Shown here: positions 1-13,229 of the stretch, piece by piece
How the letters are laid out: every line of letters starts with the position of its first letter
How positions within the stretch are numbered: the first letter of the stretch is position 1
Assembly: GCA_026874595.1 (NCBI GenBank)
Contig: CM049318.1
Span: 36,723,956-36,787,955 of the forward strand
Direction: 5' to 3'
DNA from: Sipunculus nudus
Lineage: Eukaryota; Annelida; Sipuncula; Golfingiida; Sipunculidae
Length of the DNA stretch: 64,000 bases
Program-made: the position numbers and the translations under genes
The notes under the pieces: generated by a model
What the model was told of the DNA's origin: nothing
Database searches by the model: none
The model's input: only the letters and a program-made list of their open reading frames with translations

Positions 1-584
1 AGAGTATGAGTGAGACTTTCATGCAGGTTGTAACATTTGATGAAATTTCTTTAAATCCATATTTGTGAAACCTATGTTATCAAATAGCATGGTGGACGAA
101 GAATTTGTTTGAATATTCTAAGTTATAGGTATTTACACTGGGCTCACCATTTTAGTAGGATATTGCTAGACTGGCGGGAGATATTTAGTCAAATATGATC
201 TGTTCAGATAATGCAAGAGCCAGTGGTATTGCTAGAAGTGGTTATGTCATATCAAACCAGATGCTACCAAGAGAACTTGCGGGGGGGGGGGGGGGGGAGT
301 AAATTTTAATTTAATATCTGTTTGGAACAGATACCAAAGATATTGAAAAAAAATATTCAGTGTTTCAAATTTGATATATTTTAAAAGAAAATTTAAGTTA
401 CTGACCTTTTTAATAATTATTTTATTAAAATACGATATTATAGATTTGTGTACTTTCTTTTGCTAATAATATTCCAATCTAAATTCTGCAAGTTAATTTT
501 GAGAGTAATCATTGTTTAAAGGTAACTTTGTGGTGTTATTTACAATAATGTTTTCTTATTGGTAATTTCTTTCTTCAATTTCAG

Positions 585-3500
585 AAATGGCATGAAGATT
601 TCAGTTTGTTCAGGAGGACAGTGCATGATTTTGTGATAGGCTTGAAATTATTTCACAAAGACAAGTATGTTGCCACATTATAAATAAATAAGTATCAGAT
701 TTATATTTCAGTTTTCTAACTATCTTGTCCCAGTAGCACTTCAGTTTGGTTGTCTGACCAGTGAACAGTATACCTTAACAGGGCCTCTGATGACTCCTAT
801 AATTTCTATATATTCCAATATATTTCTATGAAATAATTGTCACCTATAATTTCCTCTATTTTCCAGCATTTATTCCTTAATCTCCTATATTCTTCTATAT
901 CGATAGGTTTTTTTACTGCACAATCATATCTCATGTATAACTGTAAATATTTGATAATAATTGTTATGTAGACCTGCTATTAGTGAAAACATGAAGCTCT
1001 ATGGTAGGACTGTGCCTTTAGTTGTTGCATTTTACAAGGACAGCTATATATTTAAATCATTTAAACAGACATTTAGATGCTGCTTTTAAGAACTGATAGT
1101 GATGGTAAATAGCAGAGTAAAATAAGATCACAAAGTGAAAATTTTTATATTTTTTTTTTATATATATTTCTGATTGATAATTCCCTGTTCTGTTTGGACA
1201 GCAGATGACTTAATATCTGACAAAATTAACTCGCACCTCACAGGGGCCCCTTTGGAATTTAAACCAGAATTTTCTTATTCTTTTTCTGTCAGTTGATTTA
1301 GTAAATCAGGAAAGTTTCCATTTAAAATTGTCATCAAGCATAAAGGTACATGCCAGAATGAAAAAAAATATTGAAGTACCTAGTGATTTGTATTTGGGAA
1401 TATGACCTTTGACTTTTTTAATATTTCAGGTTCAGGGAAGCATTGCCATATTTGGACCTGGCCTGTGATAAAAACAGACACCTGTGTTCACATGGTGACA
1501 CATGGAAGGGACTAGACAACAAGCTTCTTCATTGCTACAGGAGGCAGTGCTTATTGGTCAGTGTCTGTTTTTTTTTTTTTTTTTTAATGGGGTTGCTGAT
1601 ACGGTTTTTCACCAAACATTATCGACACAGTTTCTTCATAAAATTGAATAAAGAAACCTCTGTGAGTTATATACAACCAAGCATAATTCGAAACTATCTC
1701 TATGCTACATTGAAGATTGAAAGACTGCTCAAACATTGGAAAATGTGTGATGATAATGGATTTAAAGTATACAAAGTGTACTGGTTTTTTTATTTCAAAT
1801 AGATAACACATCAGTCTTTTTTATTTGCATTCATTTTGAAATACATCATATGTATCTTTAACATGGCTTACAACTCTGGAGAACTGATGATATGCAAACT
1901 GAAATGTGCATGACTGCGTGGCAGTTTTTCTGACATTTGATGGCATTGTTAGCCAGTAGATGGCACTATATGCACTGGCACTGGGGACCTTCAAGGCAAG
2001 GTGCCAGATGGCTCTTCTTTCAGGGTATGATCAATGACATGCTGATTACTTTATAAACAACATGAGCCAAGTGAGGAATAATGGCCTGATTGCTACCTTA
2101 GTTTTAATTAATCTATGGTTGCAGATTATCTTTGGTGAAAGGTTGTAGAGGAGGCTTTGGTCTTTAGTACAGGCTGCACTGTTGAAATATCCAGTATAGA
2201 TGTGGGGTGGGTTTCAAATATAGTTGGCTAACTTACTGGTATCATAGTGGTGCTGTAATATATAAAACTCTCCATAATTAACTTTGGGGTGCCATGTCAT
2301 TCTAATATTTAACAATTTTATGCACACACACTTGATAGTATAGAAAGTACTATGTGCTTCTTTAAATAAAGAATTACCATGATTTTAAAGAGGATACTTT
2401 GTTATATCAGGTCACTGTCACTTTATACAGTGTATAAAGTGTACTTTATGTGGTCCTTCAGCTTATGTAGTCCAAATCAGCTGTTGCTCAGTGACTTATT
2501 GTGAATTTGGTAACTTTTGAAGCACTCAGTAATTTTTCATGAAATTTCAATTATTTCACTATTTTCTTGAATGACTTTGAAAACTGGTGACCTTGAACAT
2601 AATCCTTAAGGTCAAATGAGCCAAAATAGATGTATTAGTGAACACTATAACTTTCGAACCACTCAGTATATCATCATAAAATTTGAATCACGAATTATGT
2701 CTACCAAAATCTGGGATGATTTCAATAATCAACGACTTTGACCTTCATGTTCAATGTCAAATCAGCCAGAATAGAATTTTTGTGAACAATTTGAACCAAT
2801 CAATAATTTTTTGAGAAATTTTATAAATGAATTCTTTCTACCAAAATCTCAGATGGGTTAAACTGGTGAACTTGACCATCCTAATCATCAAATCTTCAGA
2901 ATTCTAGGATTTTTGTGACCCCCAACAAATTTTGAAGTAGTCAAATTTAGGGATGGGAGTAGCCTTTAGGAAAGGGAGACATATCTGTTTTTGTATTTGC
3001 AAAATTAAACTCTTTCTAGTTTTAATTTTCATTTGATTTCTATATTTTCAGCACCTGAATGAGGTGGCAGTCCAGCAGTTTGAACGCGTTTCAAGTGTGA
3101 CAGATTTATTTGAGATGATGGATGAGCTTGTTTTACCGTGTTTGACGGAGATGGCAGGGTCAGAGGTCATGGAAGACCAGACGGCCTTAGAGGACATCCG
3201 TGATAAGTGGTGCCACCTCTTGGCTAATGATATACCTGGTCAGTAAATAAAAAAAAATAAATCACTCTAACCACATTCAGATAAGTCCATTTCATACTAA
3301 TTTTAAATTTAATATATATGTATAATTATAGGTGCTGCCTAAACATCTCAACAGAAATTGGACTTGCAGGTGGAGCCACCTGAGATTATTAACCAACATT
3401 CTGTTATTCAAAGCTGATTACATGCACTAAGTGAAATAGCAGGGCTGCCACTCTATACCTTTTTTTAAAGTTAAATACTTTTTTAGGGAAAAAGAATGCC

Positions 3501-6500
3501 ACTCTATACCTTTTTTTAAAGTTAAATACTTTTTTAAGGAAAAAATTCTTTTTATAATTTTTTTTTATTTAATTTTTCTTGATCTTCAAGTGGTGATTTA
3601 AGGCTGTTTACAATGCTTTTATTGATTGCAGTAGACATACTGTCAATATTTCATAACAGTGGCATTTTATTTGTGCTTTTTTTTATTGTGCCTGATTGTG
3701 CTAATGTTTCACCAAATCACTGGATATATTGAATACTGATTAGTCATGCTGTAACTCACCACAGAACTGCAATTTCATACCTTAAGCTTGTTTCTGAATA
3801 TTACATGCTGTAAAATTGTACAAAAATTGCATGATTTGACATTGGTTTCATACTTTTTCAAGACAATTTAATACCTTTTTGCTCAGCTGACTGTAAGTCA
3901 TCTAAGCTATAGCGATCACTCTTTGTCAGTCGTCTGTCCGTCCATCCTGCCATCCGGTTGTCTGTCCGGTAACAAGGCACAAATCGTAACCGCTGGACCT
4001 GGAATCTTCTTACTTAACATCCAAAGAGGTCCATTAAAAATTTCCTTGGAAACCTGGTATAAGGTCTCTGTTACCCATATCCTTCGACCTATGGGGCCCC
4101 AAAGTACTCCCCAGAATAGTAAAAAATTTCATACAAAAGCTTCAATATCTCATTAACTACATCACTGATGGTCATGATTTTTGGCATACATATTGATCAT
4201 GAGATGGTCCATGAGTTCCTGCAGACTGGTGATGCCACCTGTATTTTTTTATTTTTTACAAATTTTTTTCTCTATTTTTGAGACCTTTAAAAATGTGGGC
4301 ATCTGTTAAAAGGGCACAAATCGTTAAAACTGGACATAGAATCTTCATTCATAAAATTCTGAGAGACCTATGAAAAGTCTCCATGGAAACCAGAAATTAG
4401 GTCTCTGTTACCCATATCCTTCGAGCTATGTAGCCCAAAAGTACCCTTCCAGAATAGTCAAAAATTTCATACAAAAACTTCAATATCTGATTAACTACAT
4501 CACTGATGGTCATCATTTTTTGAATACATATTTATCATGAGATAGTCCATCAGTTCCTGCAGACTGGTGGCGCCACCTGTATTTTTCATTTTTATACAAA
4601 TTTTTTTCTCTATTTTTGAGATCTTTAAAAATGTGGACATCTGTTAACAGGGCACAAATCTTAAAGACTGGACCTAGAATCTTCATTCTTGACATTCTAA
4701 GAGACCTATGAAAAGTCTCCATGGAAACCAGAAATTAAGTCTCTGTTTCCCATATCCTTCAAGCTATGGGGCCCCAAAGTACCCCCCAGAATATGGAAAA
4801 TTTCATACAAAAACTTCAATTTCTCATTAACTACATCACTTATGGTCATGATTTTTCGCATACAAATTGATCATGAGATGTTTCATCAGTTGCTGTAGAC
4901 TGGTGGCGCCACTTGTTTTTTTCGATTTTTATACGAATTGTTTTCTCTATTTTTGAGACCTTTAAAAATGTGAACATCTCAGTGTTAACAGGGCACAAAT
5001 CGTAAAGACTGGACCTAGAAACTTTATTCTTGACATTCTCAGAGACCTATGAAAAGTCTCCATGGAAACCAGAAATTAAGTCTCTGTTACCCATATCCTT
5101 TGAGCTATGGGGCCCCAAAGTACAGCTCAGAATAATGGAAAATTAGATACAAAAGCTGAAGTATCTGAACAACTAATGCATAGATCACCATAATCGTTTG
5201 CATGGATATTGATCATGGAGTGTTTCATCAGTTTCTGCAGCCTGGATGCGCCACCTCTATTTTTTAGCTCAGCTGACTTTCAGTCATGCTGGGCTATAGC
5301 GATGGGTCTTTGTCCGTCGTCCTTCCGTCTGTCCGTCCGTCCATTAGTTGGGCACAAATCGTAACCGTAGGGGCTAGGGCCATGAACCCTATGCAGTCTT
5401 AGAGGTTCTAAAAAGATATCCTTGCAAACCTGAAATTAGGTCACTGTGACCTAAGTCGATTCTCGAAGTTATGGGGTGTGTTTGCGACCCCCAGAAATAA
5501 TGCTTTTAGCCAAAATTTTCATCCTAAACCTTCCATCTTTCACATACAGCTCACCTACCAACAGGGGAAGAACCATAATAATTTTGAGGTCACAAGGTCG
5601 AAGGTCAAGGTCACAGAACCAACTTCTTTGAAAAGCCTGTGGATGCATTTTAAGCCAAACCTTTCATCCCAGTTCTTTGATCTTTCACATATAGCTCACC
5701 TACTAAGTGGGAGAAGAAGTCTATAGATGTTGAGGTCACAAGGTCAAAGGTCAGGGTCACAGGATCCACTTCTTTGAAAAGGTTGTGGACACATTTCAAG
5801 CTAGACCTTTCATTCCAAACCTTTCAGCACTGATATCGCTTCTCTGCCAACAGGGAAAAAGACCTGTTGATTTTGAGGTCAAAGGTCAAGTTCACAGCAC
5901 CCTCTTCTTGCGTGGAGTCATTTTCAGGCAGACTTTTCAATCTATACTTTCCATCTGTCATATATGGCTTACCTACCAATAGGGGAAGAAGCCTATTGAT
6001 GTTGAGTTCAAAAGGTCAAAGGTCAAGGTCACAATATTGTTCTAAATGCTTGTGAACATATTTCAAGTGAAACTGTTCAACCCAAACCTTCAGTCTTTCA
6101 CATATGCCACATCTATGCATCACTGAATGTGATTCAAACTTCATATTTATGGGTCTTTTTGCATGAAGAAATAACTAATTGATTTTGAGGTCAGCTGGTC
6201 AGGAGGTTAAAGGTTGCAGGTCTAAGTTATTCACTCATTGGTTGCCAAGTAATTACACCCGGCCAGATGTAAGTGGTTAGTAGTTACCCATCATTTAGAA
6301 AGAATCCAGCTGATATGAGGGCAAAAGGCCAAGGTCATAGGTCAGGGATGTTCACAATGACTTATTTTGTAGACCATCTCTATTTTTCTTGTACATATAA
6401 CCAATGATGTACATCTCACTGTGTGGCTGTAATTGTGAGTGATGCTGGTGACATATGACTCTCTTTTGTATCAGCCTGTTAAGTGATAAGGCTGAGTGAT

Positions 6501-7897
6501 AAATACCTCGTTACTGCATAACAAAAACACTGTTGCTGGAATGCTTCAGCCAGGCATTAAGACTGTGAGAGTATAGTATTAAGGTTAAGCTACTGATATA
6601 TAAGATGATGGGAACATTTTGCAGTTTATTTTATGGAATCATAGCAATAAACTTAGTTTCCTAGATATCTGAATATTTTAATATAAATCACCAGATATAA
6701 AAGCAAAGGTTTGTTCTCATAATATGTGGATGTGTACCTGGATTTAGGATGGCTTTTTTTTTTTATTACAAGACCTTTAGTCATGCTTTCTGCATTTCTT
6801 TTCTTTCAGGTTTTGCAGTTTACCCTGCTGATCCCATTGAAAAGCAGAGTGATAATAAAAAATACTGGACTTACACTTTTTACATTTGCATATCTATAAA
6901 TCTAATATGAGGGCCTGAAAATGCCTTTTGAATTGTTTTGGACATTCATTACTGTAACATCCTTTGGAGAATTTGCTACAAGTTTGGTCTCTTATTGGAG
7001 GATGTGTGATATCAAATGTCAGAAATCCATTATGTCTGCCATTTAGCCACCTTAGAAATCCTTTTGTCAGTGCAGTTTCAGTGATTTTTAGCTCAGCTGA
7101 CTTTTAGTCATGCTGTGCCATAGCGATGGGTCTTTGTCCGTCGTCCTTCCGTCTGACCATCCGCCCAGCCGTCCGGCTGTTAGCAGTGCACAAATTGTAA
7201 CTGTAAGGGCTAGATACATGAACCCTATGCAGTCTTAGAGGTTCTAAAAAGATCTCCTTGCAGATCTGAAATTAGGTCACTGTGACCTATATTCTCTGAG
7301 TTAGGGGGTGTGTTTGCACCTCCCAGAATTAATTCTTATAGCCAAAATAATCATCCCAAACCTTACATGTCAATAGAGGAACAAGCCTTTTGATATTTAG
7401 GTCTTAGAGTCACTGGACCAGCTTCTTGAAAAAAGTTGTGTATGCATTTCAAGTCAGACTTTTCATCCCAAACCTTCCATCTTCCAAGTATGGTCAGATA
7501 CCATATGGTATACCATCAGGCTTTAAATACAGGTCATGCTTGTCAGCTGAGCGTCATGACCCATGGGTCACTTGTTCATATAAGATTTTATACTTTTTCT
7601 TGTAAAATCCAGAGCTGCAGCACTGAAAATGCCAACTTGTTGTATGTTGTTGGGACGCCAAATGAGCACTATTTAATTGAAGGTCTGGTTACTTTTATAT
7701 CAACAGGTGAAAAAGGTGAGAGACTCCAGGACTTTCTGTCCAAGCTGTTTGAGCCACCAGCAGACGTAAGGCTGGTGACTCCAGCCCCGACAAACAAGAC
7801 ACAGCCTGGAGCAGCACTATACGACGAATACAGAGAAGCCATAAAACAAGCACGATCACACGGCTACCTTGATGTGGCACAGAAGGAAGACAGCTAG
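585..7897 (+). CDS. Unrecognised protein, 3' part of a spliced gene (five exons)
   Basis: Five exons join in phase: 585-664, 1430-1556, 3052-3238, 6810-6848 and 7707-7897, ending at TAG 7895-7897. They sum to 624 nt, or 207 residues plus stop. Each junction has AG before and GT after (donors GTATGT, GTCAGT, GTCAGT, GTGATA), and the phases 2, 0, 1 and 1 agree across all introns. The protein is soluble and helical-looking. Exons 1-2 contain a TPR-like stretch (LKLFHKDKFREALPYLDLA). Exon 3 is acidic and helical (FEMMDELVLPCLTEMAG). The C-terminus is polar and ends QKEDS. I see no membrane segment or catalytic motif and do not recognise the family. Upstream exons, including the start, lie before this window or were not found in 1-584. 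The weakest point is the short fourth exon with its GTGATA donor; reading through it would give an alternative stop at 6907-6909. Confidence 0.62.
2510..2960. repeat. Intronic AGGTCA-containing repeat (about 120-bp period)
   Basis: Degenerate units alternate phrases such as TGACCTTGA, AAATCAGCCAGAATAGA, GAACCACTCAGTAT and ACCAAAATCT. The same family recurs at 14140-14810. It lies within the intron between exons 2 and 3 of the first gene and is not coding. Confidence 0.6.
3884..5266. repeat. Dispersed repeat with about 335-340-bp internal tandem units
   Basis: It begins with a head resembling TTTTGCTCAGCTGACTGTAA, then CATCTAAGCTATAGCGATCA and a GTC/GTCC-rich stretch. About four units follow, each containing GGGCACAAATC, GGACCTAGAATCTTC, GAAACCAGAAATTA, GTCTCTGTTACCCATATCCT and GACTGGTGGCGCCACCTGTA. 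The last phrase recurs near 4225, 4563, 4900 and 5238, a spacing of about 336-340. The same family forms 61158-63095. It is intronic and carries no credible coding sequence. Confidence 0.8.
5262..6070. repeat. Repeat with the same GTCC head and a 135-145-bp AGGTCA array
   Basis: The head (TTAGCTCAGCTGACTTTCAG, TATAGCGATGGGTCTTTGTC) is related to the 3884 repeat. The body is an array of units carrying AGGTCA half-sites. Perfect direct repeats AGGTCAAAGGTCA lie at 5741-5753, 5876-5888 and 6013-6025, with a one-mismatch version at 5595-5607. A second, shorter copy of the element is at 7085-7570. Intronic. Confidence 0.75.
7085..7570. repeat. Second copy of the GTCC-head/AGGTCA repeat
   Basis: The head TTTTTAGCTCAGCTGACTTT at 7086 is followed by TAGCGATGGGTCTTTGTCCG and then by phrases shared with 5340-5480 (GTAAGGGCTAGATACATGAA versus GTAGGGGCTAGGGCCATGAA). 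It lies in the last intron of the first gene. It accounts for most of a 153-codon open frame that reads into the final exon. Confidence 0.75.
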
Positions 7898-8860
7898 TGA
7901 TTGCAAGGACATCGTTCGTTTATGTTTATATATGTATATATACAGATGTAGATTTGACACCAGAAACTGGATATGATTTTGTTACGTAAATCTCACTGGA
8001 GGGACCTGGTATTGGTATATCAAACATTAAGGAATGTTTTAGTGTATTTTTAGAGTTAAAGTTTCTTTCATTCCTCAACTGGATATATGCAGTTTTTCCC
8101 CTCATAATTTATGTTTTATAAGTTTTAAGCAAATTATTATATTAATATATGCGTAGGCGTTAAGGTAGGGATATAGAAAACATGTATACATAATAACTCT
8201 GCACTGGTTATCACAAGTTATCACAGGAAGATAATAATACACAGAGTGTGAAGTGATGTGGATGTTTGTATACTATTGTGTGATATTTGAGATATTTAAC
8301 ATAATAATAATACATGAGACACTTTTAAAGTTAGTAACATCTAATTTTATCTTATCTGCAGATGAATTGTTGCTGTATTTCACATCTGTTATAGAATCAT
8401 TGAACAGTGATTTATTTAAAGGAAAGCCTTGTAAAACCGCAGTTTCTGTTACATAGATACATTGAACAAAGTAAAAAATACTGTAAATTTCAATAATATG
8501 CATATGTTCTGCAAGGTGGCAGCACTTATCAGCACATTGTAGTGTCATGGATCTTTTCTTATTGGTTTCATTTGGATAATAGAATTTATATCCTCTGGAT
8601 AAGTGTAACTATAAGAACACTAGCACTTGAAAATGTATAACTCTGTGATGAGCAGTTGTTGAAATTGGCAGCTAGAATTTATCATAAGAGTAAATGGTTT
8701 ACATTGAAACCACAATAGACTTGAAAGCCTTAGTCAAAGGTAATAGGCCAGTGAGGGTCATAGAAAATATACTAGACTACATAATGACTACATGATCTAG
8801 GCCACAGGTTTGACATATTTTTTTTTTCATGAACAGTCCTACATTGAAGACGGTGATAAC
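7898..8860. other. 3' flank of the first gene, no further gene seen
   Basis: AT-rich sequence after the stop codon, probably 3' UTR and flank. I see no canonical AATAAA close to the stop and no open frame with coding character. A short minisatellite-like phrase (TGTATATATGTATATATAC) lies near 7930. Confidence 0.4.
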
Positions 8861-8869
8861 TAAAGTGGC

Positions 8870-9540
8870 ATCTTGATAGAGGGCATACCTCCGGCAAAGC
8901 AAAATAATCCAACAGGATTGACTCCTTTTATCTTGCTTTTCCTGAAAGTTTAGCGGGGTCTTACTTTGCTATTTTCTCATCTTTCCACTGTTTGTGTAAT
9001 TTTTGTTTAATATTTTTTTCCACACAAACCGACAAACAAACATTAACAAACAGACACAGATGAAAACATAACCTTCTTTGCAGGAGTAATTACAACACCC
9101 CCAAGTTGTGTACAGTCAGAAGAAATTGTCTACAGTCCTGTCAGGCTTGTAAACCTTCATAATGACAAAGCAACATCAAAAGATACAATAATTAGGTCTA
9201 AGCCCCTTTCAATGTCTCATTTAAACACTAGAAAGTGTGGAAACTGATTGTAGACTAAACTAGAAATCTGCATTCTAACCAATACAAACCTCCGTGATGC
9301 TGCCAAAACCATGTTTGTTATTCGACCAATATTCCCCAAGCTCATTTGTGCATTATTGACTACATTTGTGTTTATACCTTGATCTTCCTGAATCGGGATC
9401 ATGTGCTGGATCCACACCAAAATCTACTTGATTCATCATTGGTCCATTCCTGAAATGTCCCGAAAATTTCATGAGGTTCTGTTCATGATTGCATGAGTAA
9501 TGATGTGAACATACAAACAGCGCAACTTCATAAAGAATTT
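8870..9540. repeat. Dispersed repeat family D (Cys-free, CTCCG/CGGAGG type), copy 1
   Basis: Phrases AACTAGAAATCTGCATTC, GATCATGTGCTGGATCCACA, CATTCCTGAAATGTCCCGAA and CATGAGGTTCTGTTCATGAT are shared with 24445-24750 and in part with 35056-35552. The flanking 8870-9190 part (GGGCATACCTCCGGCAAAGC) is probably related sequence. No coding capacity is seen. Confidence 0.6.
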
Positions 9541-11807
9541 TAAGAGCAACAACTAAATCCCAGCAGCACCAAAATCATTTATGGAATGTTAAAATGTCTC
9601 CGTTAAGTGTACAGATATTATGTGAAATTCTCAGCAAGGTTTCCTTTCAGTTATATGATATGAATGAAAGTAGGAAAAAAGTGATTAGCATTTTGGCTCA
9701 GCATTTGGTCCTGAGAGGACCAGTGTTGGATCTGCCACCGTTGGATTCATGAAGGAGTTTTTAATCCACCTTAAACAACATGTCACAGGTATAAGGTCAC
9801 CTTGCATGAAGGGGGTTTATTTGGATGTTGGAACTGTGAAAAATGAAAAAGGCTTCTTAAGAATGGGTTTTCCTTTATATCATCTCAAGTCTAACGTTGT
9901 TAAATGACTGAAAACCCCCAAATATAAGATGGTATGTGTGTCTGGATGCTGACACATGTACTCAATAAGCAAGGACGTTCTGTACAGTTGCCTACTTGTC
10001 AAAGATTGAATGTAAAGAGAGAAGTTTATTTTTAAGGTAAATTCCAGAGATGTGTCCGTTCAGAAGCACAATAATATATGATTAACACAAAGAAAACTGC
10101 ATATGTATCATGATATTATTTATATAATATGGTGAAGAGGAAAGATAGTACACACACATATGTATCAGCATATTATATCATGCTTGTATCTTTTTTATTC
10201 TCCCTGATGTCACACAGAGATTAAGAAACGACACTAAAATTCTTCATCAAGTCCTTGAGATATTTGTCAGATTACATATTTTTCCATTTTCTTGGATATA
10301 GACTTAATATACGAGTACATGATTTATTGTTTTACTTACAAATAAGAATTAAAATTTCAGGACTTTTTTGGTGTAATCAGCACTGGATGCACCCTGTGAC
10401 CTTTCTTGTACATGATGACCTTTGTAGAGATAAACTATTTATTGGAAGGTGATTATTATAAGGAAAGTACCTTGTTTTCACCCCTCGTTGACTTGTAAAT
10501 ATCGTCACACGTTTGCTATGTAATTGTTGCCATGTTTTATAATACAACTTCACAGATCTCAGCTGTTTGTGTTATTTTGCCATTCCCGTGTAAGACATGG
10601 GACCTGCCTACCACCCCTCTTCTTTTTTGGACTGACCCATTAATAGGCCATCCCTATGGAAAAATAGGATGTCCTTAGGGGTCAGGGTCAGCATGGTCTG
10701 TGGTGCCTGAATGGGAAGAGAGTGGCCACAATCCAGCTGTTGGTTTAGGGAAAGTAACCTGGCAGATTTACCTGCTTCTCATAAGAGAACACCTAGTCAG
10801 GTCATTTTATATGACATGCTAAAGGGCTAAACATTAATCGACATACGGGGACATCCTTGGATAGTACCAACCGCGATTGTTGTATCTCTTTCACTATCAC
10901 GTTTAAAAAATAGACTGGCAGTATATGTTTTGGCGTAGTGATAACAACCATTCCAAATTCGGAAAGACCTTTCGGCCATTTGGTAATTGAAAACTGAAGT
11001 TGCTGTGTTGTTGTGTTTTGTCTATGGGAAAAATCCAACACCCGGAACAAAAAAATGTCTTGCCATCAGTTTAACATCGCACATTCGCAGGTTGTCTGAT
11101 TGTATATAGGTATTTTGTGCTGGTGTAAAAATGCCATTAATTCCCATTTTTAGATAAAAGCCAGCCATGATTAAGTGTCTGACTATATGTGTGTAAATTT
11201 TGATAGTCTCATTCAAGTGCTAGTTCTAATGAATCGTAAAATTGTTGCCATCAGCGAGACACTTGCCCCAAGAAGTACTTTCCCGTTGCTACGCAGATAG
11301 ACATTTTCCCCTCGAGCACAAGAGCGGCGATCCATGTAGGTCTGTCTGTCCAATATAAATGTCTAATGAGTCTTGTATTCACGGATGTTTTTAGATCGTT
11401 TTATATTATGCATATGTGGCCTGAGCAAAATACCCATATAAAATAATTGATCACCCATAACATTGAAATAAACTTCAAATCAAACATTAAAAAAAAATAA
11501 TAGCATTAGATTAAAATGTTGTCACTTACTGGACCATCTGTGCAAAATATGCTGAAGTCATTATTACAAAATAGACCATCACGGTAGGCCTACTTTACAT
11601 AAAGAGTTCCGAGAAACTGCGGCATTTTCATATATGCCCGTCTATGGCGGGACGCATTGTATGGTAAACCAACGTCTGTGCGTCTGTTCACGTTTTTAGT
11701 GTCACCACTATTACTTACTAAGGCAAAGATGGATTTTCACGAAACTCAACGTAACTATTAACCTACAGATTATCTTGGCCGAGTTCGATTATGGACAAAA
11801 TCAACTT
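9541..11807. other. Intergenic, no gene recognised
   Basis: AT-rich sequence with only short open frames on both strands (60-80 codons), none with splice support or protein-like composition. I see nothing else in it. Confidence 0.4.
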
Positions 11808-11817
11808 ATATTTAATA

Positions 11818-12331
11818 GGGGTGCGCGATGTTATCGATTTATCGGTTTTTCACAATACGGTGAATTGAATATTGCGGATTGCGATACCGTACAGTTTTCA
11901 AATATTTTTCGATGTTCTATCAAACGTGTTTAAAAATGATTTTTTTGTTGTAATAGAAACAGTGTTATTTAAATAATATATATATATTCTGTTAAATTTT
12001 TTGCACGTGTAATTAAGGCTTGAAGAAAACGATTTTAAATGTTTCCTCGGATACTATAAACAAGTAATAACTTTACGAAGGACATTAGTAAGTAATATTG
12101 TTATATTTCGTGTCTTAAAAAAACTAATCTCCCTGAATTTTTTCTTGTGTCATTACATTTAAGTTAAAAAAATTATATTTATTTTATTACTTATAATTTA
12201 TATATATAATATATATATATATAAAACAAAAACACAATTCTTATAAACTTGATACAATGAAAATATCGCAATACGCTACCGCTTATCGCAATATATTGAT
12301 ATACGAAATTTGTAAGCGATCCCAAGTCCTA
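11818..12331. mobile_element. hAT-like MITE (ATATCG-rich), copy 1, with TSD
   Basis: Flanked by ATATTTAATA on both sides (11808-11817 and 12332-12341). The ends are imperfect inverted repeats: GGGGTGCGCGAT at the left, and the right end reads back as AGGACTTGGGATCG. Internal landmarks are CAGTTTTCAAATAT near the left and ATATCGCAATACGCTACC near the right; both recur in the element at 51702-52631. No transposase is present, so it is non-autonomous. The 8-10-bp duplication suggests a hAT-like integrase (family knowledge). Confidence 0.72.
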
Positions 12332-12341
12332 ATATTTAATA

Positions 12342-13225
12342 AGGTAACAGGTCATCAAGTAGAGTCATATCGACCCTCTGGCATTAAGACCAGATTACTA
12401 GCGCCAGAGTATCGTTACATCTATGTCTGAGGAACGCATTAATGAAGACGCAAATATTTTCGTCATTTCTGACAATGCTTCATGGCCTACAGGTAAACTG
12501 TCAATCAACATAAACCAGACCAATCGTTAGAATTTTTTGTGTACCTTCTAATAATACCAAACATGAGTGAGAAAAGTTCCGTTTTAACCCAGCACATTGG
12601 TAAACCCTTTGGCGTGTTTGTTGAATTTATGACCGCATGAACACAAGCATAGCTCGCACGGGTTACAGGACGCACGCAGCTTGCAGCCTATACAGGAAAT
12701 GACCCGTGTCCATGGAGACGGTGTTTCAGTTAGGGTTGTGAGCTCACATGTGTACTATTGTGTAAATTCATTATTTTTAGCATTATATTGAGCTTATGGG
12801 CCGTTTACCACGATATGAATGCAACCTGATGCAAGACCACTGCGTTACATTCCTAGATATGCCTCGAGTAGGCTTACCAGCCCAATTATCCGATTGCCTA
12901 CTGAGTCGGGTTGTCACGGCTAGTCACCAAGCAACTTTGTGATGTCGCCTCAAAAACTTACAAGGAACATCATGCAGTTTATTGTAACTCAAAAGAAATA
13001 CTTAGCAATTCAATATCTCACCTAACTTTTCTTCGTTGCAAAACCTATGCATATTTAAGAAGGTTAGGGTTCATCAGACATTTGTGGGATTGTCATGGCC
13101 TTTGCCAAAAATCTGAATTTCCTTGAAACTCATATTTACCAATAGATTATCTCCCTCACATATTTAATGAGTTCAGTAATCACAATACATGCGACTTATT
13201 ATGTACCATTTTAGCGGTGCTCTTG
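12342..13225. other. Intergenic, no gene recognised
   Basis: Unique-looking sequence with short open frames only. A 71-codon plus-strand frame at 12911-13126 has no splice signals or family resemblance. Confidence 0.35.
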
Positions 13226-13229
13226 TTAA

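Noticed and set aside
7436-7706. Upstream extension of the final exon of the first gene as a 153-codon ORF
   Set aside because: It reads through a copy of the GTCC/AGGTCA repeat; the acceptor at 7706 gives a phase-matched exon instead.
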